This document shows positions 40,950 through 47,484 of a stretch of 47,484 nucleotides of DNA, one piece after another. The stretch's first letter is position 1. Each line of letters starts with the position of its first letter. The DNA is from Candidatus Krumholzibacteriia bacterium (GTDB taxonomy: Bacteria > Krumholzibacteriota > Krumholzibacteriia > LZORAL124-64-63), in assembly GCA_024763215.1 (NCBI GenBank), contig JANTFX010000010.1, positions 1 through 47,484 on the forward strand, given 5' to 3'. The notes beneath the pieces were generated by a model, which did not search any database, was not told the DNA's origin, and saw only the letters and a program-made list of their open reading frames with translations. A program made the translations under genes and the position numbers.

Positions 40950-42914
40950 TCAATCCAGGCGCCGGGCTCCGAACTCGCTCAGGTCGTAGATCCGGTCGTC
41001 TCCGACGGCCTTGGGCAAAGGCTCGGAAATCCTGACCGCGCCGAACTCGGCCAGGTCATAGATCCGATCATCTTCCGGGGGCAGCAGTTTGCCGCCCAGC
41101 TCGTGCATATCGTACACCCTGTCCTCGTCCGTGGAAAGTCCGATTCCGGGCGCCTCGGGCTCGGATCCGAAGGACAGCCCCCCCCTGTCAGGCTGAATGA
41201 CATCGGCGGTGCCGAAGGGGTCGGGGCCGTTGTCCCGCACGCTGAACGGATCCTGCCGGGCGAGGAAGGGGTCGACCTCGGGCACAGGGGCCGAAGACGC
41301 ATCGGGTGCGGGCACGACCTTGGCCGGCTCCTGTTTCAGGAAAGGATCCAGCGGCGTGAGCTGCAGATCCCGCCCCCCGGCCCCGTTCCCGGTACCGGCG
41401 GTATCGAAGGGCACGTCCGTCAGTTCCGCGCATACAATCCCGATCCGCCCCAGGCGCTCGTACTGGGATTCGAAGCTGTCGGCGATCTTGACCAGGTTGC
41501 CGGCGGCGTCGCCGGCGGCCCGGCCGAGTTTCCTGACCGTCTCGGGCAGGTCGTGAGCCGGCCCGGTACCGGCGGCCTTGAGTGCCTCCACCTGCTCTTC
41601 CAGACGCGCCAGCAGAGGGGTGGAATCCTCTGCGCCCGACGGGGCGGCCGCCGTTTGGCCGCCGCTCTGCTGCCTGATGGCGCGGGTCAATTCCTCCAGG
41701 GTCTGGGCCATGGGCGCCAGCCGTTCCCCCCGCTTGCCCAGGCGAGCGACCTCCATGCCGATCTGGAAGCTCAGCTTGGCCAGCCGTTCCAGCAGATCCG
41801 CATCCACACCCGAGCCGGAGCCATCGGTTGCACCCGAGCCCCGGGTCAGAGCTGCCTTGAGGTCCGCCAACAGCCGCCCGGCGACCTCGGGATCCCAGCC
41901 TTGGCCAGATGCCCCGGCCAGCTGTGCGCCGGCGGCCTGCAGGTGGCCGGCGACCTTCTGCACGGCGTCCCCCTGCAGGTTCAACTGGTCCAGGGTGAAG
42001 CGTTGCCAGCTGCGGGCGTCCTGCAGGTCGCCCATCAGGTCGTGCCCCTTGCTGCCCAACCGGGCCTTCAGGCTTTCCACTTCCTCCTGCGCCGCATCCT
42101 TGGCGGCATGGATCTGCATGATCTCATCGGCGATCATGCCGATGACCGGCACTTCGTATCGGCCGCCCAGATCCTCGGTCGCATCCTCGCTCAAGGCCTT
42201 TTCCAGGCGGTGCAGCTCGCCTTCCAGGCCCACGACCCGGCCGAGGCGGGCCTCCATATGACGCCAGGCGCCAAGAACTTCCGCGGTGAAGCCCTCCACC
42301 TCGGGCCTGATCTTGAACAGGGGGTCGGTCCACGCCTCCTGGTTGCTCAGGCGCAACGAGGTCAAACGGGACAGGAGTTCCCCCTGGGAAGCGAGTCGCT
42401 CGTCGAGATCACCGATGACGCTGGCCAGGCGATACCCTACCATGCCCAGCAAGAGGACCGAGCCCAGCAACACCGCGAAGAAAACATGCTGGGGATGCTG
42501 GTTCAGGTCATACAGCCCTTCCAGCTGCGTCAGTCCGGAAAAATCCCAGAGCTGGGCGGGGCTGCCGTTGAACAGAAAGGTCAGGGCGCTGAAGAGCCCC
42601 ACGCCCACGATCAGGGTGCACGCCGCAGGCAGCATGCCCCAGGCCCAGGCAGGGGTCTGGTTGCCCCGCTGCTTCTGATAGTTCCGCGCCTCCACCATGG
42701 CCTGAGGCATCTCGTAGGCGGGCGCCTCGCCGGCGTCCTCCGTCGGCGGAACGGTAACAGGAGATTTCGGAGCGGCGACCGGAGCCTCCACCGCCTGATC
42801 CGCACCCAGATCCATGAAATCGGCAAACCCCTCGGGCGGAGCCTGATTCTTCCTGCTGGTCCTGTTTTTTCCGCTTCGGCCGTCGATGCCGGAATTGTCC
42901 TTGCGTTGGCTCAT
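40950..42914 (-). CDS. Two-TM coiled-coil protein with repeated C-terminal linear motifs
   Basis: About 654 residues. A basic/polar N-terminus (~1-90), two membrane helices (~95-120 and ~145-165), a long helical coiled-coil region (~170-500, with heptads such as EVESLKARLGSKG), then a disordered tail. The tail has four DPF motifs (DPFLKQ, DPFLARQ, DPFSVRD, DPFGTAD; ~523-573) and three copies of D-R-[IV]-Y-D-[LM]-x-E-[FL]-G (~598, 616, 640). This suits a cell-envelope scaffold with docking peptides. ATG 42914 has AGGA 7 nt upstream. Not recognised as a known family. Confidence 0.65.
   Translation of the reverse strand: MSQRKDNSGIDGRSGKNRTSRKNQAPPEGFADFMDLGADQAVEAPVAAPKSPVTVPPTEDAGEAPAYEMPQAMVEARNYQKQRGNQTPAWAWGMLPAACTLIVGVGLFSALTFLFNGSPAQLWDFSGLTQLEGLYDLNQHPQHVFFAVLLGSVLLLGMVGYRLASVIGDLDERLASQGELLSRLTSLRLSNQEAWTDPLFKIRPEVEGFTAEVLGAWRHMEARLGRVVGLEGELHRLEKALSEDATEDLGGRYEVPVIGMIADEIMQIHAAKDAAQEEVESLKARLGSKGHDLMGDLQDARSWQRFTLDQLNLQGDAVQKVAGHLQAAGAQLAGASGQGWDPEVAGRLLADLKAALTRGSGATDGSGSGVDADLLERLAKLSFQIGMEVARLGKRGERLAPMAQTLEELTRAIRQQSGGQTAAAPSGAEDSTPLLARLEEQVEALKAAGTGPAHDLPETVRKLGRAAGDAAGNLVKIADSFESQYERLGRIGIVCAELTDVPFDTAGTGNGAGGRDLQLTPLDPFLKQEPAKVVPAPDASSAPVPEVDPFLARQDPFSVRDNGPDPFGTADVIQPDRGGLSFGSEPEAPGIGLSTDEDRVYDMHELGGKLLPPEDDRIYDLAEFGAVRISEPLPKAVGDDRIYDLSEFGARRLD
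40953..41123 (-). repeat. Three tandem DRIYDLxEFG peptide repeats
   Basis: In the C-terminal tail, DRVYDMHELG, DRIYDLAEFG and DRIYDLSEFG recur at 18- and 24-residue steps, separated by variable linkers, so the motif, not the spacing, is conserved. Confidence 0.8.
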
Positions 42915-42939
42915 CCCCGGATCCTTTCCCCTTCTGGAC

Positions 42940-42954
42940 CGGGCCTTTGGCCCG
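42940..42954 (-). other. Short hairpin in the leader of the coiled-coil gene
   Basis: CGGGCC-TTT-GGCCCG, 6-bp stem, about 26 nt before the ATG. There is no U-run. The 204-nt gap up to the hydrolase gene otherwise shows nothing definite. Confidence 0.3.
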
Positions 42955-43118
42955 AGATGGTGCTGGCAGCAAAACCCAATGTCGGGTCTGTTTTCGGCAC
43001 CAAATCGGGACACCAAAGCAAAATATTGCGGCAGGGGGGTAGTTTCCGCCGTGGGCGAACTCCGGCTGTCGTTTCGCGCGAGGGACCGGGAACGACTGCG
43101 GAGGCATCAGCCGGCAGA

Positions 43119-44006
43119 TCACATGTCGCTGTTGATGAACTCCACGATCCCCTCATAGAGCGACCCGTCCCCGTGGGAAGTCAGGATCGAATGCCCTCCT
43201 TCGGGGAAGAGCTTGAACAGGGAAGCCTTGTGGCGGGCCTTGCGCTGCAGGAATCGCAGGGAATTGGGAGAAGCGCTCTCGTCGTCCTCGCACTGGGCCG
43301 CGAAGATGGGCATCTTGGCCTGGCCGGCGCAGCCTCGCGCCCTGTCCATGCCCTCGACCAGACCCGCGCTCCACCCCAACCAGCGCCGGACGAACCCCAG
43401 CCGGTTCAGCCGCAAGCGGATCAGCAGACGCTGGAAGAGGGACTCGCGGGCGATGAGGGCGGGCGCCAGCAAGGTCAGGGACGCCGGCTTTTCTGCCCTT
43501 GAAAGCAACAGGGCCAGGGTCGCGCCATAGCCCAGACCCACCACATGGACCTTGCCCGGGCCGCCGGACAGCAGCCGGTAACCCTGAATCACCTGGTTGA
43601 GATAGGATTCCCAGGAATTGTCACTGAGGGTGGAATCATCGAGGCCGTATCCCGGCAGGCGCATGATATAGACGTTCCAACCGCTGTCATGAAGGCGCTC
43701 TCCCAGCTCGGTCAGCGCGCCGGGCCCCGTGGAAATGCCATGGACCAGCAGGCAGCTGCCGCGGGCCTCGGGCCGCAACAGGAACATGCTCCGGTCGGCC
43801 TGGGGGATGCCCCGCTCCCGCTCGAACGAGGCCACCAGGCGCTGGCGGGCGCGCAGGTTCACGAAGTGGCCGCGGGCGTTGTCGGTCCCCCCCTGGCGCC
43901 GCCTGGCCAGATCCCAGGCGGCAAGGGCCAGGTTCAAGGTCTGCCGGGCCAGGGCGGGGTCGCGCTTGGCTTTGGAAGCACCGTTTTCATTGCGGTTTTC
44001 CGCCAT
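43119..44006 (-). CDS. Alpha/beta-hydrolase lacking the nucleophile serine
   Basis: 295 residues. The fold is clear from VHGISTGPGALTELGERL and MRLPGYGLDDST (oxyanion and cap region), similar to the carboxylesterase Est30/monoglyceride lipase group. The nucleophile elbow that should read GLSxG reads GLGYG near residue 158, so the Ser is Gly. The acid (ECDDE-like QCEDDE) and His (EGGHSIL) remain. It is probably not a normal esterase. ATG 44006 overlaps the HAD stop (TGATG). Confidence 0.82.
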   Translation of the reverse strand: MAENRNENGASKAKRDPALARQTLNLALAAWDLARRRQGGTDNARGHFVNLRARQRLVASFERERGIPQADRSMFLLRPEARGSCLLVHGISTGPGALTELGERLHDSGWNVYIMRLPGYGLDDSTLSDNSWESYLNQVIQGYRLLSGGPGKVHVVGLGYGATLALLLSRAEKPASLTLLAPALIARESLFQRLLIRLRLNRLGFVRRWLGWSAGLVEGMDRARGCAGQAKMPIFAAQCEDDESASPNSLRFLQRKARHKASLFKLFPEGGHSILTSHGDGSLYEGIVEFINSDM

Positions 44007-44821
44007 CAGGAATCATCCTCTTCAGCCAGGGGAATATCGGACAGCCTCTCGCATACGATATCCGGCCAGTCATCCTGATCCATCCTACCCAGGACCTCGT
44101 GGTCGTGGTGCTTGCCCGAGAGAACGAATACCGTCTCCATACCGAGCCTGCTGGCGGTGATCAGATCGAAGACCGGGTCATCGGAGATAAATAGAGCCTC
44201 CTCGGCCGCGACGCCAATTCTTTTCAGGGCGGCGCGGTAGATCCGCGGATCGGGTTTGCCGACGGTCAGCACCCTCCCGCTTCCCCCCAGGGCCTGCAGG
44301 GCGGCGGCCCAGCAACCGGGCCCCATACGCCTGCGGTCCTGGTCGTCCAGGTAAAAGAGGTTGCGGTGCAGACAGACCAGATCCACCCCGCGGTCCAGCA
44401 CCGCGGGCAGCACACCCTCGAGGTCGCCGGTCGTCAGGGCCGGGTTGACACCCAGGACCACCGCTTCGCAATGGTCCCCATCGGTCAAGGCAAAGCCCCC
44501 CTCCTCCCAGTAGCCATTCAGCCCACTGACCCCCAGCCAGCAGATCTTGCGCAGACCTCGTTCGGACAGCATGGTTCGCCCCAGTTCCAGGGCACCGACC
44601 AGTTGCTCCCTGCGCAGGGAAAAACCCGCCCCGTTGAGCCGTGCGATGAGATCCGACGGCCTGTCGGTCGTGTTGTTGGAGACCAGGCAGTAGGGGATGC
44701 CCCGCCGGGTGAGATCCGCAACCCACGCGATGGACCCCGGCACCGGCTCGTAAGCCTTGTTGCGCACCAGAACCCCCTCGATATCCAGCAGATAACCCTT
44801 GACCGGACGCGGTTTTCTCAC
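44006..44821 (-). CDS. HAD-superfamily hydrolase, IIA (NagD/LHPP-like)
   Basis: 271 residues. Motif I LLDIEGVL at residues 11-18 has the nucleophile Asp but Glu in place of the second Asp; motif II is SNNTT; motif III/IV is TVGKPDPRIY and FISDDPVFDL. The layout is that of NagD/LHPP-type phosphatases of small phosphometabolites. ATG 44821 overlaps the glycosyltransferase stop (ATGA). Catalysis is plausible but the Glu makes it less certain. Confidence 0.85.
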   Translation of the reverse strand: MRKPRPVKGYLLDIEGVLVRNKAYEPVPGSIAWVADLTRRGIPYCLVSNNTTDRPSDLIARLNGAGFSLRREQLVGALELGRTMLSERGLRKICWLGVSGLNGYWEEGGFALTDGDHCEAVVLGVNPALTTGDLEGVLPAVLDRGVDLVCLHRNLFYLDDQDRRRMGPGCWAAALQALGGSGRVLTVGKPDPRIYRAALKRIGVAAEEALFISDDPVFDLITASRLGMETVFVLSGKHHDHEVLGRMDQDDWPDIVCERLSDIPLAEEDDS

Positions 44822-46011
44822 CGGGCACCTCCTGATCGCTCAACGGGACCGAACACCCTGCCGGCGGCGGCGACTTCCGTCAGCAGGGTATCATATTCGC
44901 CGCAGATCCGGGACCAGCAAAAGGCATCCATATCCAGGGCGAGGGAACAGACATGCCCGCACCGGTCGCCGGTCAACAGCGCGCGCAACAGTTCCACGAG
45001 CCCCGCGGCGGAATCGTAGAAGTGGGGGCCCTTGCAGCGGCTTCCGTACAACGAGGGGTAGACCTGACGGCGCGGCAACACCGGATAGCACCCGGCATGC
45101 ACGGCCTCGGCCACGGCGATCCCGAAGTACTCCTGATCAGCACAGGAAACCACGATATCCGCCTGCCGGAGCTGGTCCTCGTACTGCCCGCGATCCGGGA
45201 GATGGCCCCAGGCCACGCACCGCGCGCCCAGTCTTTTCCGCAGGGGCGCGAACACCTCCTCGTTCCCCGCCTCATCGCCGAGCAGGGCGACCTCGAAATC
45301 CAGCCCCTCATCCAGCAGAGCCATCACGGCGGCGGCGAATTCTTCCGGGTGCTTGTCGAACTCCCAGCGGTGGTTCCACAGCAGGCGGTGGTGGCGGCCC
45401 CGTGGCCACGGCGGTCCGGCCTCCGGCCTGCAGCGTCCCCCCCGGTAGACCGGGAAGTCGTCCGGTCCGTGGGGTTGCCTTTCCAGCCCCACCGGCAGCA
45501 CCTGGCTGACTGCGGCGATCCTGCCGGGGACCCTGCGGGGGACCGCCTCCGGCATCTTGTTCAAGAACCCGGGGATCGCCGCCAGGAAAACATCGCGGTG
45601 GTAGTGCGAGTTGAACACCACCTGGTCGGCCGCCAGGGCGCTGATGATGTTGGTGAAACCGAAGTGGAAATCGAACTCCTCCCGGGGACTCAAGGGATAG
45701 GTGAGCTGATTTTCGTGCATATAGAGCACCAGGGGTACCTGTTCCAGCGGGGGGGCCAGCAAACCGCGCAGATCCGCCGCGTTGAGGAAGCCCGTGACCA
45801 GCAACAGGTCGGTATCCCCGAAATCCCCGGCGTTGATCCGGTCGGCGAACCAGGCCGCCGCCCCCCGCATGCGCCACTTCCAGAACCTTCCCGGAAGGGT
45901 CAGACTACCGATCCGATGCCGGGACCATTTGGTCAGGCCCAGGCGGAATGCCCGATGGGAACCGTCGTCAAACGGTTCCAGGAAAAGGATATTCAGGCTC
46001 GGGGGCGCCAT
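44818..46011 (-). CDS. tRNA-queuosine alpha-mannosyltransferase (QTMAN/GTDC1)-like glycosyltransferase
   Basis: About 397 residues. The N-terminal DUF3524 domain is recognisable: FLEPFDDGSHRAFRLGLTKWSRH, then LPGRFWKWRMRGAA, then YMHENQLTYPLSPREE. The C-terminal GT4 half carries EYFGIAVAEAVHAGCYPVLP. Vertebrate and bacterial members add mannose to queuosine in tRNA-Asp; no tgt or queF gene is visible here to confirm this. Start ATG 46011 is near the conserved N-terminus; GTG 46032 is the alternative. It heads the minus-strand group that follows. Confidence 0.78.
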   Translation of the reverse strand: MAPPSLNILFLEPFDDGSHRAFRLGLTKWSRHRIGSLTLPGRFWKWRMRGAAAWFADRINAGDFGDTDLLLVTGFLNAADLRGLLAPPLEQVPLVLYMHENQLTYPLSPREEFDFHFGFTNIISALAADQVVFNSHYHRDVFLAAIPGFLNKMPEAVPRRVPGRIAAVSQVLPVGLERQPHGPDDFPVYRGGRCRPEAGPPWPRGRHHRLLWNHRWEFDKHPEEFAAAVMALLDEGLDFEVALLGDEAGNEEVFAPLRKRLGARCVAWGHLPDRGQYEDQLRQADIVVSCADQEYFGIAVAEAVHAGCYPVLPRRQVYPSLYGSRCKGPHFYDSAAGLVELLRALLTGDRCGHVCSLALDMDAFCWSRICGEYDTLLTEVAAAGRVFGPVERSGGAR

Positions 46012-46061
46012 GATGCCGATTTTCCCTTTCACCCGGAATCCCAGCTACCGGAGGTGGATAA

Positions 46062-46090
46062 TTGAACGATGGGGCTAGATCCTGTATAAT
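46062..46090 (+). promoter_or_regulatory. Consensus sigma-70 promoter for the subtilase
   Basis: TTGAAC (46062-46067) and the perfect TATAAT (46085-46090) are 17 nt apart. Transcription would begin near 46097, giving a 126-nt leader. Confidence 0.72.
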
Positions 46091-46135
46091 CATGACGCTG
46101 AGATTCAGATTCGCCCGAAAGCCCTCGCCGCTTTC

Positions 46136-46193
46136 CAGATCCACTTGCAGGATTCAGGATCTGACGTGATCTGCCCGGATTCGAGGCAGGATC
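46136..46193 (+). promoter_or_regulatory. Structured 5' leader of the subtilase gene
   Basis: Two adjacent hairpins: CAGATCC/GGATCTG (46136-46142, 46157-46163) and GATCTGCC/GGCAGGATC (46168-46175, 46185-46193, one bulge). The start codon lies 29 nt further on. No known riboswitch class is recognised; a structural or stability role is possible. Confidence 0.4.
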
Positions 46194-46222
46194 GTCGCCT
46201 GTTTCATAGGGGAAAGACTACC

Positions 46223-47484
46223 ATGAAATCAGTCCGCACGCTTCTGCTGTCCACCTTGATGCTGGCCACCTTGACCGGGACCACCCTCGCCGCTGAAAAC
46301 ATGATCGTGGGCCAGGTTCCCGACCGCATCGTCGTGACCCTCAAACCCGGCGTCACCTTCAACACCGAAAAGGCGGCCGGCATCACCCGGGCCCAGGTCC
46401 CGGCCCTGCAGAAGCTGGCCGACAGGTACCAGGTCAAGGACATGGAGCTGCTCTACGCGGGCCTGACCGGCCGGGTGGCCGACAAGAGCCTCAAGGACCG
46501 CCTGGACCGGACCGTGGCCATCGACTTTCCCGCCGCCATGGGGCTGCAGCAGGTCAAGGCAGCCTTCGCGGCCAGCGGCCTGGTCGAGGATGTCCGGCTG
46601 GTGGACATCTGCCGCAACTACGCCTACCTGCCTGACGATCCCGGGCTGTCCGGCAGCCAGTGGTATGCGCGCAACATGTCCCTGGGCGGGGGCGACGTCA
46701 GGGCGGTCGGCGCCTGGAACCAGGCCCTGGGCGATTCCAACGTGGTGGTGGCCATCGTCGATTCCGGCGTGGATTGGCAACACCCCGACCTGGGCGGCAG
46801 CGGCCCCGACTACGTCAACGGCGCCATCTGGACCAACTGGACCGAATACTACGGCACGCCAGGAGTGGACGATGACAGCAACGGCAAGGTCGACGACATC
46901 CGCGGCTGGGATTTCGTGAACGTGCCCGGCCAGGGTTACCCCGACGAGGATGACGCCACGCCGGACAACGACCCCATGGATTACGAGAGCCACGGCACCG
47001 CCTGCGCCGGCTGCGTGGCCGGCATCGGCAACAACGGCACCGGCATCGCGGGCGTCGCCCACGGGTGCAAGGTCATGCCCGTGCGCGTGGGCTGGTTGCC
47101 CGACGGCTCGTCCCAGGGTGTCGTACGCATGGACTTCGCCTCCCAGGGCATCCTCTACGCCGCCAACAACGGCGCCGACATCATCAACTGCAGCTGGGGC
47201 TCGACCAGCTACCTGTCCATGGCCGTGAACGCCGCCGTGAGCGCCGGTGTCGTCATCGTGACCGCGGCCGGCAACGACGACACCGACAACGACCCCGAAC
47301 TCGGCGTACCCTCCTACCTCTCCACCCATGCGGATGTCATCTCCGTGGCGGCCACCCAGCAGAACGACGCCAAGGCCTCGTTCTCGAACTACGGTTCGTG
47401 GGTCGAGGTCTCGGCCCCCGGTGTGGATATCTACACCACCTGGTACACCCCCGGGACCGGAGACCACACCTACGCCACGGTCAA
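46223..47484 (+). CDS. Secreted subtilisin-like serine protease (S8), C-terminus cut by window edge
   Basis: 420 codons visible. A signal peptide (MKSVRTLLLSTLMLATLTG, cleavage near AEN) is followed by a ~130-residue prodomain, then the catalytic domain: Asp in IVDSGVDWQHPDL near 179, His in ESHGTACAG near 257, and the oxyanion Asn in TAAGNDD near 350. The Ser lies beyond the window. A Ca2+-binding loop VDDDSNGKVDDIRGWDF is visible. ATG 46223 has GGGGAAAG 6 nt upstream. It probably matures outside the cell. Confidence 0.93.
   Translation, partial: MKSVRTLLLSTLMLATLTGTTLAAENMIVGQVPDRIVVTLKPGVTFNTEKAAGITRAQVPALQKLADRYQVKDMELLYAGLTGRVADKSLKDRLDRTVAIDFPAAMGLQQVKAAFAASGLVEDVRLVDICRNYAYLPDDPGLSGSQWYARNMSLGGGDVRAVGAWNQALGDSNVVVAIVDSGVDWQHPDLGGSGPDYVNGAIWTNWTEYYGTPGVDDDSNGKVDDIRGWDFVNVPGQGYPDEDDATPDNDPMDYESHGTACAGCVAGIGNNGTGIAGVAHGCKVMPVRVGWLPDGSSQGVVRMDFASQGILYAANNGADIINCSWGSTSYLSMAVNAAVSAGVVIVTAAGNDDTDNDPELGVPSYLSTHADVISVAATQQNDAKASFSNYGSWVEVSAPGVDIYTTWYTPGTGDHTYATV

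Noticed and set aside
40203-43502. Very long open frame on the plus strand (about 1,100 codons), and others such as 88-1968 and 8952-10883
   Set aside because: High GC makes antisense frames open. They lie opposite genes with clear motifs and show Arg/Pro/Gly-rich or Gln/His-rich low-complexity sequence.
46092-46169. Short open frame MTLRFRFARKPSPLSR in the subtilase leader
   Set aside because: No ribosome site, begins right next to the -10 box, and basic low-complexity sequence.

Overview
This is a gene-dense, high-GC (roughly two-thirds G+C by eye) stretch of a bacterial chromosome. Many genes overlap by 1-11 bases (ATGA and TGATG junctions), Shine-Dalgarno (SD) sites are strong, and GTG/TTG starts are frequent. 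I see no tRNA, rRNA, insertion sequence, phage gene or CRISPR array. PyrR with the PyrK/PyrD-B electron-transfer system, CdaA, many lipoprotein/TPR proteins, a sigma-54 promoter, an STT3-like GT-C enzyme and a QTMAN-like glycosyltransferase point to an envelope-rich diderm bacterium outside the well-studied phyla. My guess is an uncultivated FCB-group or related lineage such as Krumholzibacteriota or Eisenbacteria, but nothing here proves this.

Layout. (1) 1-1788, minus: a truncated HdrD/FadF-type Fe-S membrane oxidoreductase behind a perfect FadR-like palindrome. (2) 2047-7086, plus: a tight operon of a CoA-binding protein, a GDP-sugar-type reductase/epimerase, UDP-glucose dehydrogenase, a DegT aminotransferase and a strongly degenerate hydroxymethylbilane synthase relative. 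(3) 16857-7083, minus: dusB, a LysM/TPR lipoprotein and an ECF-like double ATPase, then pyrR-pyrB-pyrC-(TPR lipoprotein)-pyrK-pyrD behind a leader carrying its own promoter, an intrinsic terminator and a small ORF. (4) 16948-18850, plus: a GT4 glycosyltransferase and a nitrilase-family amidase. (5) 26837-18868, minus: a CLC channel, a methyltransferase, then a glycogen cluster glgA-histidine kinase-response regulator-glgC. (6) 27023-29704, plus: an M16 peptidase. (7) 36326-29759, minus: an STT3-like membrane enzyme, a 30-residue membrane microprotein, a small membrane protein, nitroreductase, P-loop NTPase, EEP hydrolase, flavin reductase and cupin, ending at a strong terminator. (8) 36440-37288, plus: cdaA (c-di-AMP synthase), followed by an intergenic region with a sigma-54 promoter and two phased palindromic enhancer sites. 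(9) 46011-37534, minus: a QTMAN-like glycosyltransferase, a HAD hydrolase, an alpha/beta-hydrolase without its serine, a two-TM coiled-coil protein with repeated C-terminal linear motifs, a hypothetical protein, a small HTH protein and a STAS/GAF/degenerate HD-GYP protein. (10) 46223-end, plus: a secreted subtilase, truncated by the window, behind a consensus promoter.

The most interesting signals are: the HemC-like pseudoenzyme in a sugar-nucleotide operon; the pyr leader, where only about 23 nt separate the terminator T-run from pyrR, which implies attenuation; the sigma-54 promoter with twin enhancers that leads into no recognisable gene (a small-RNA candidate); and the run of degenerate enzymes and motif-tailed proteins in region 9.
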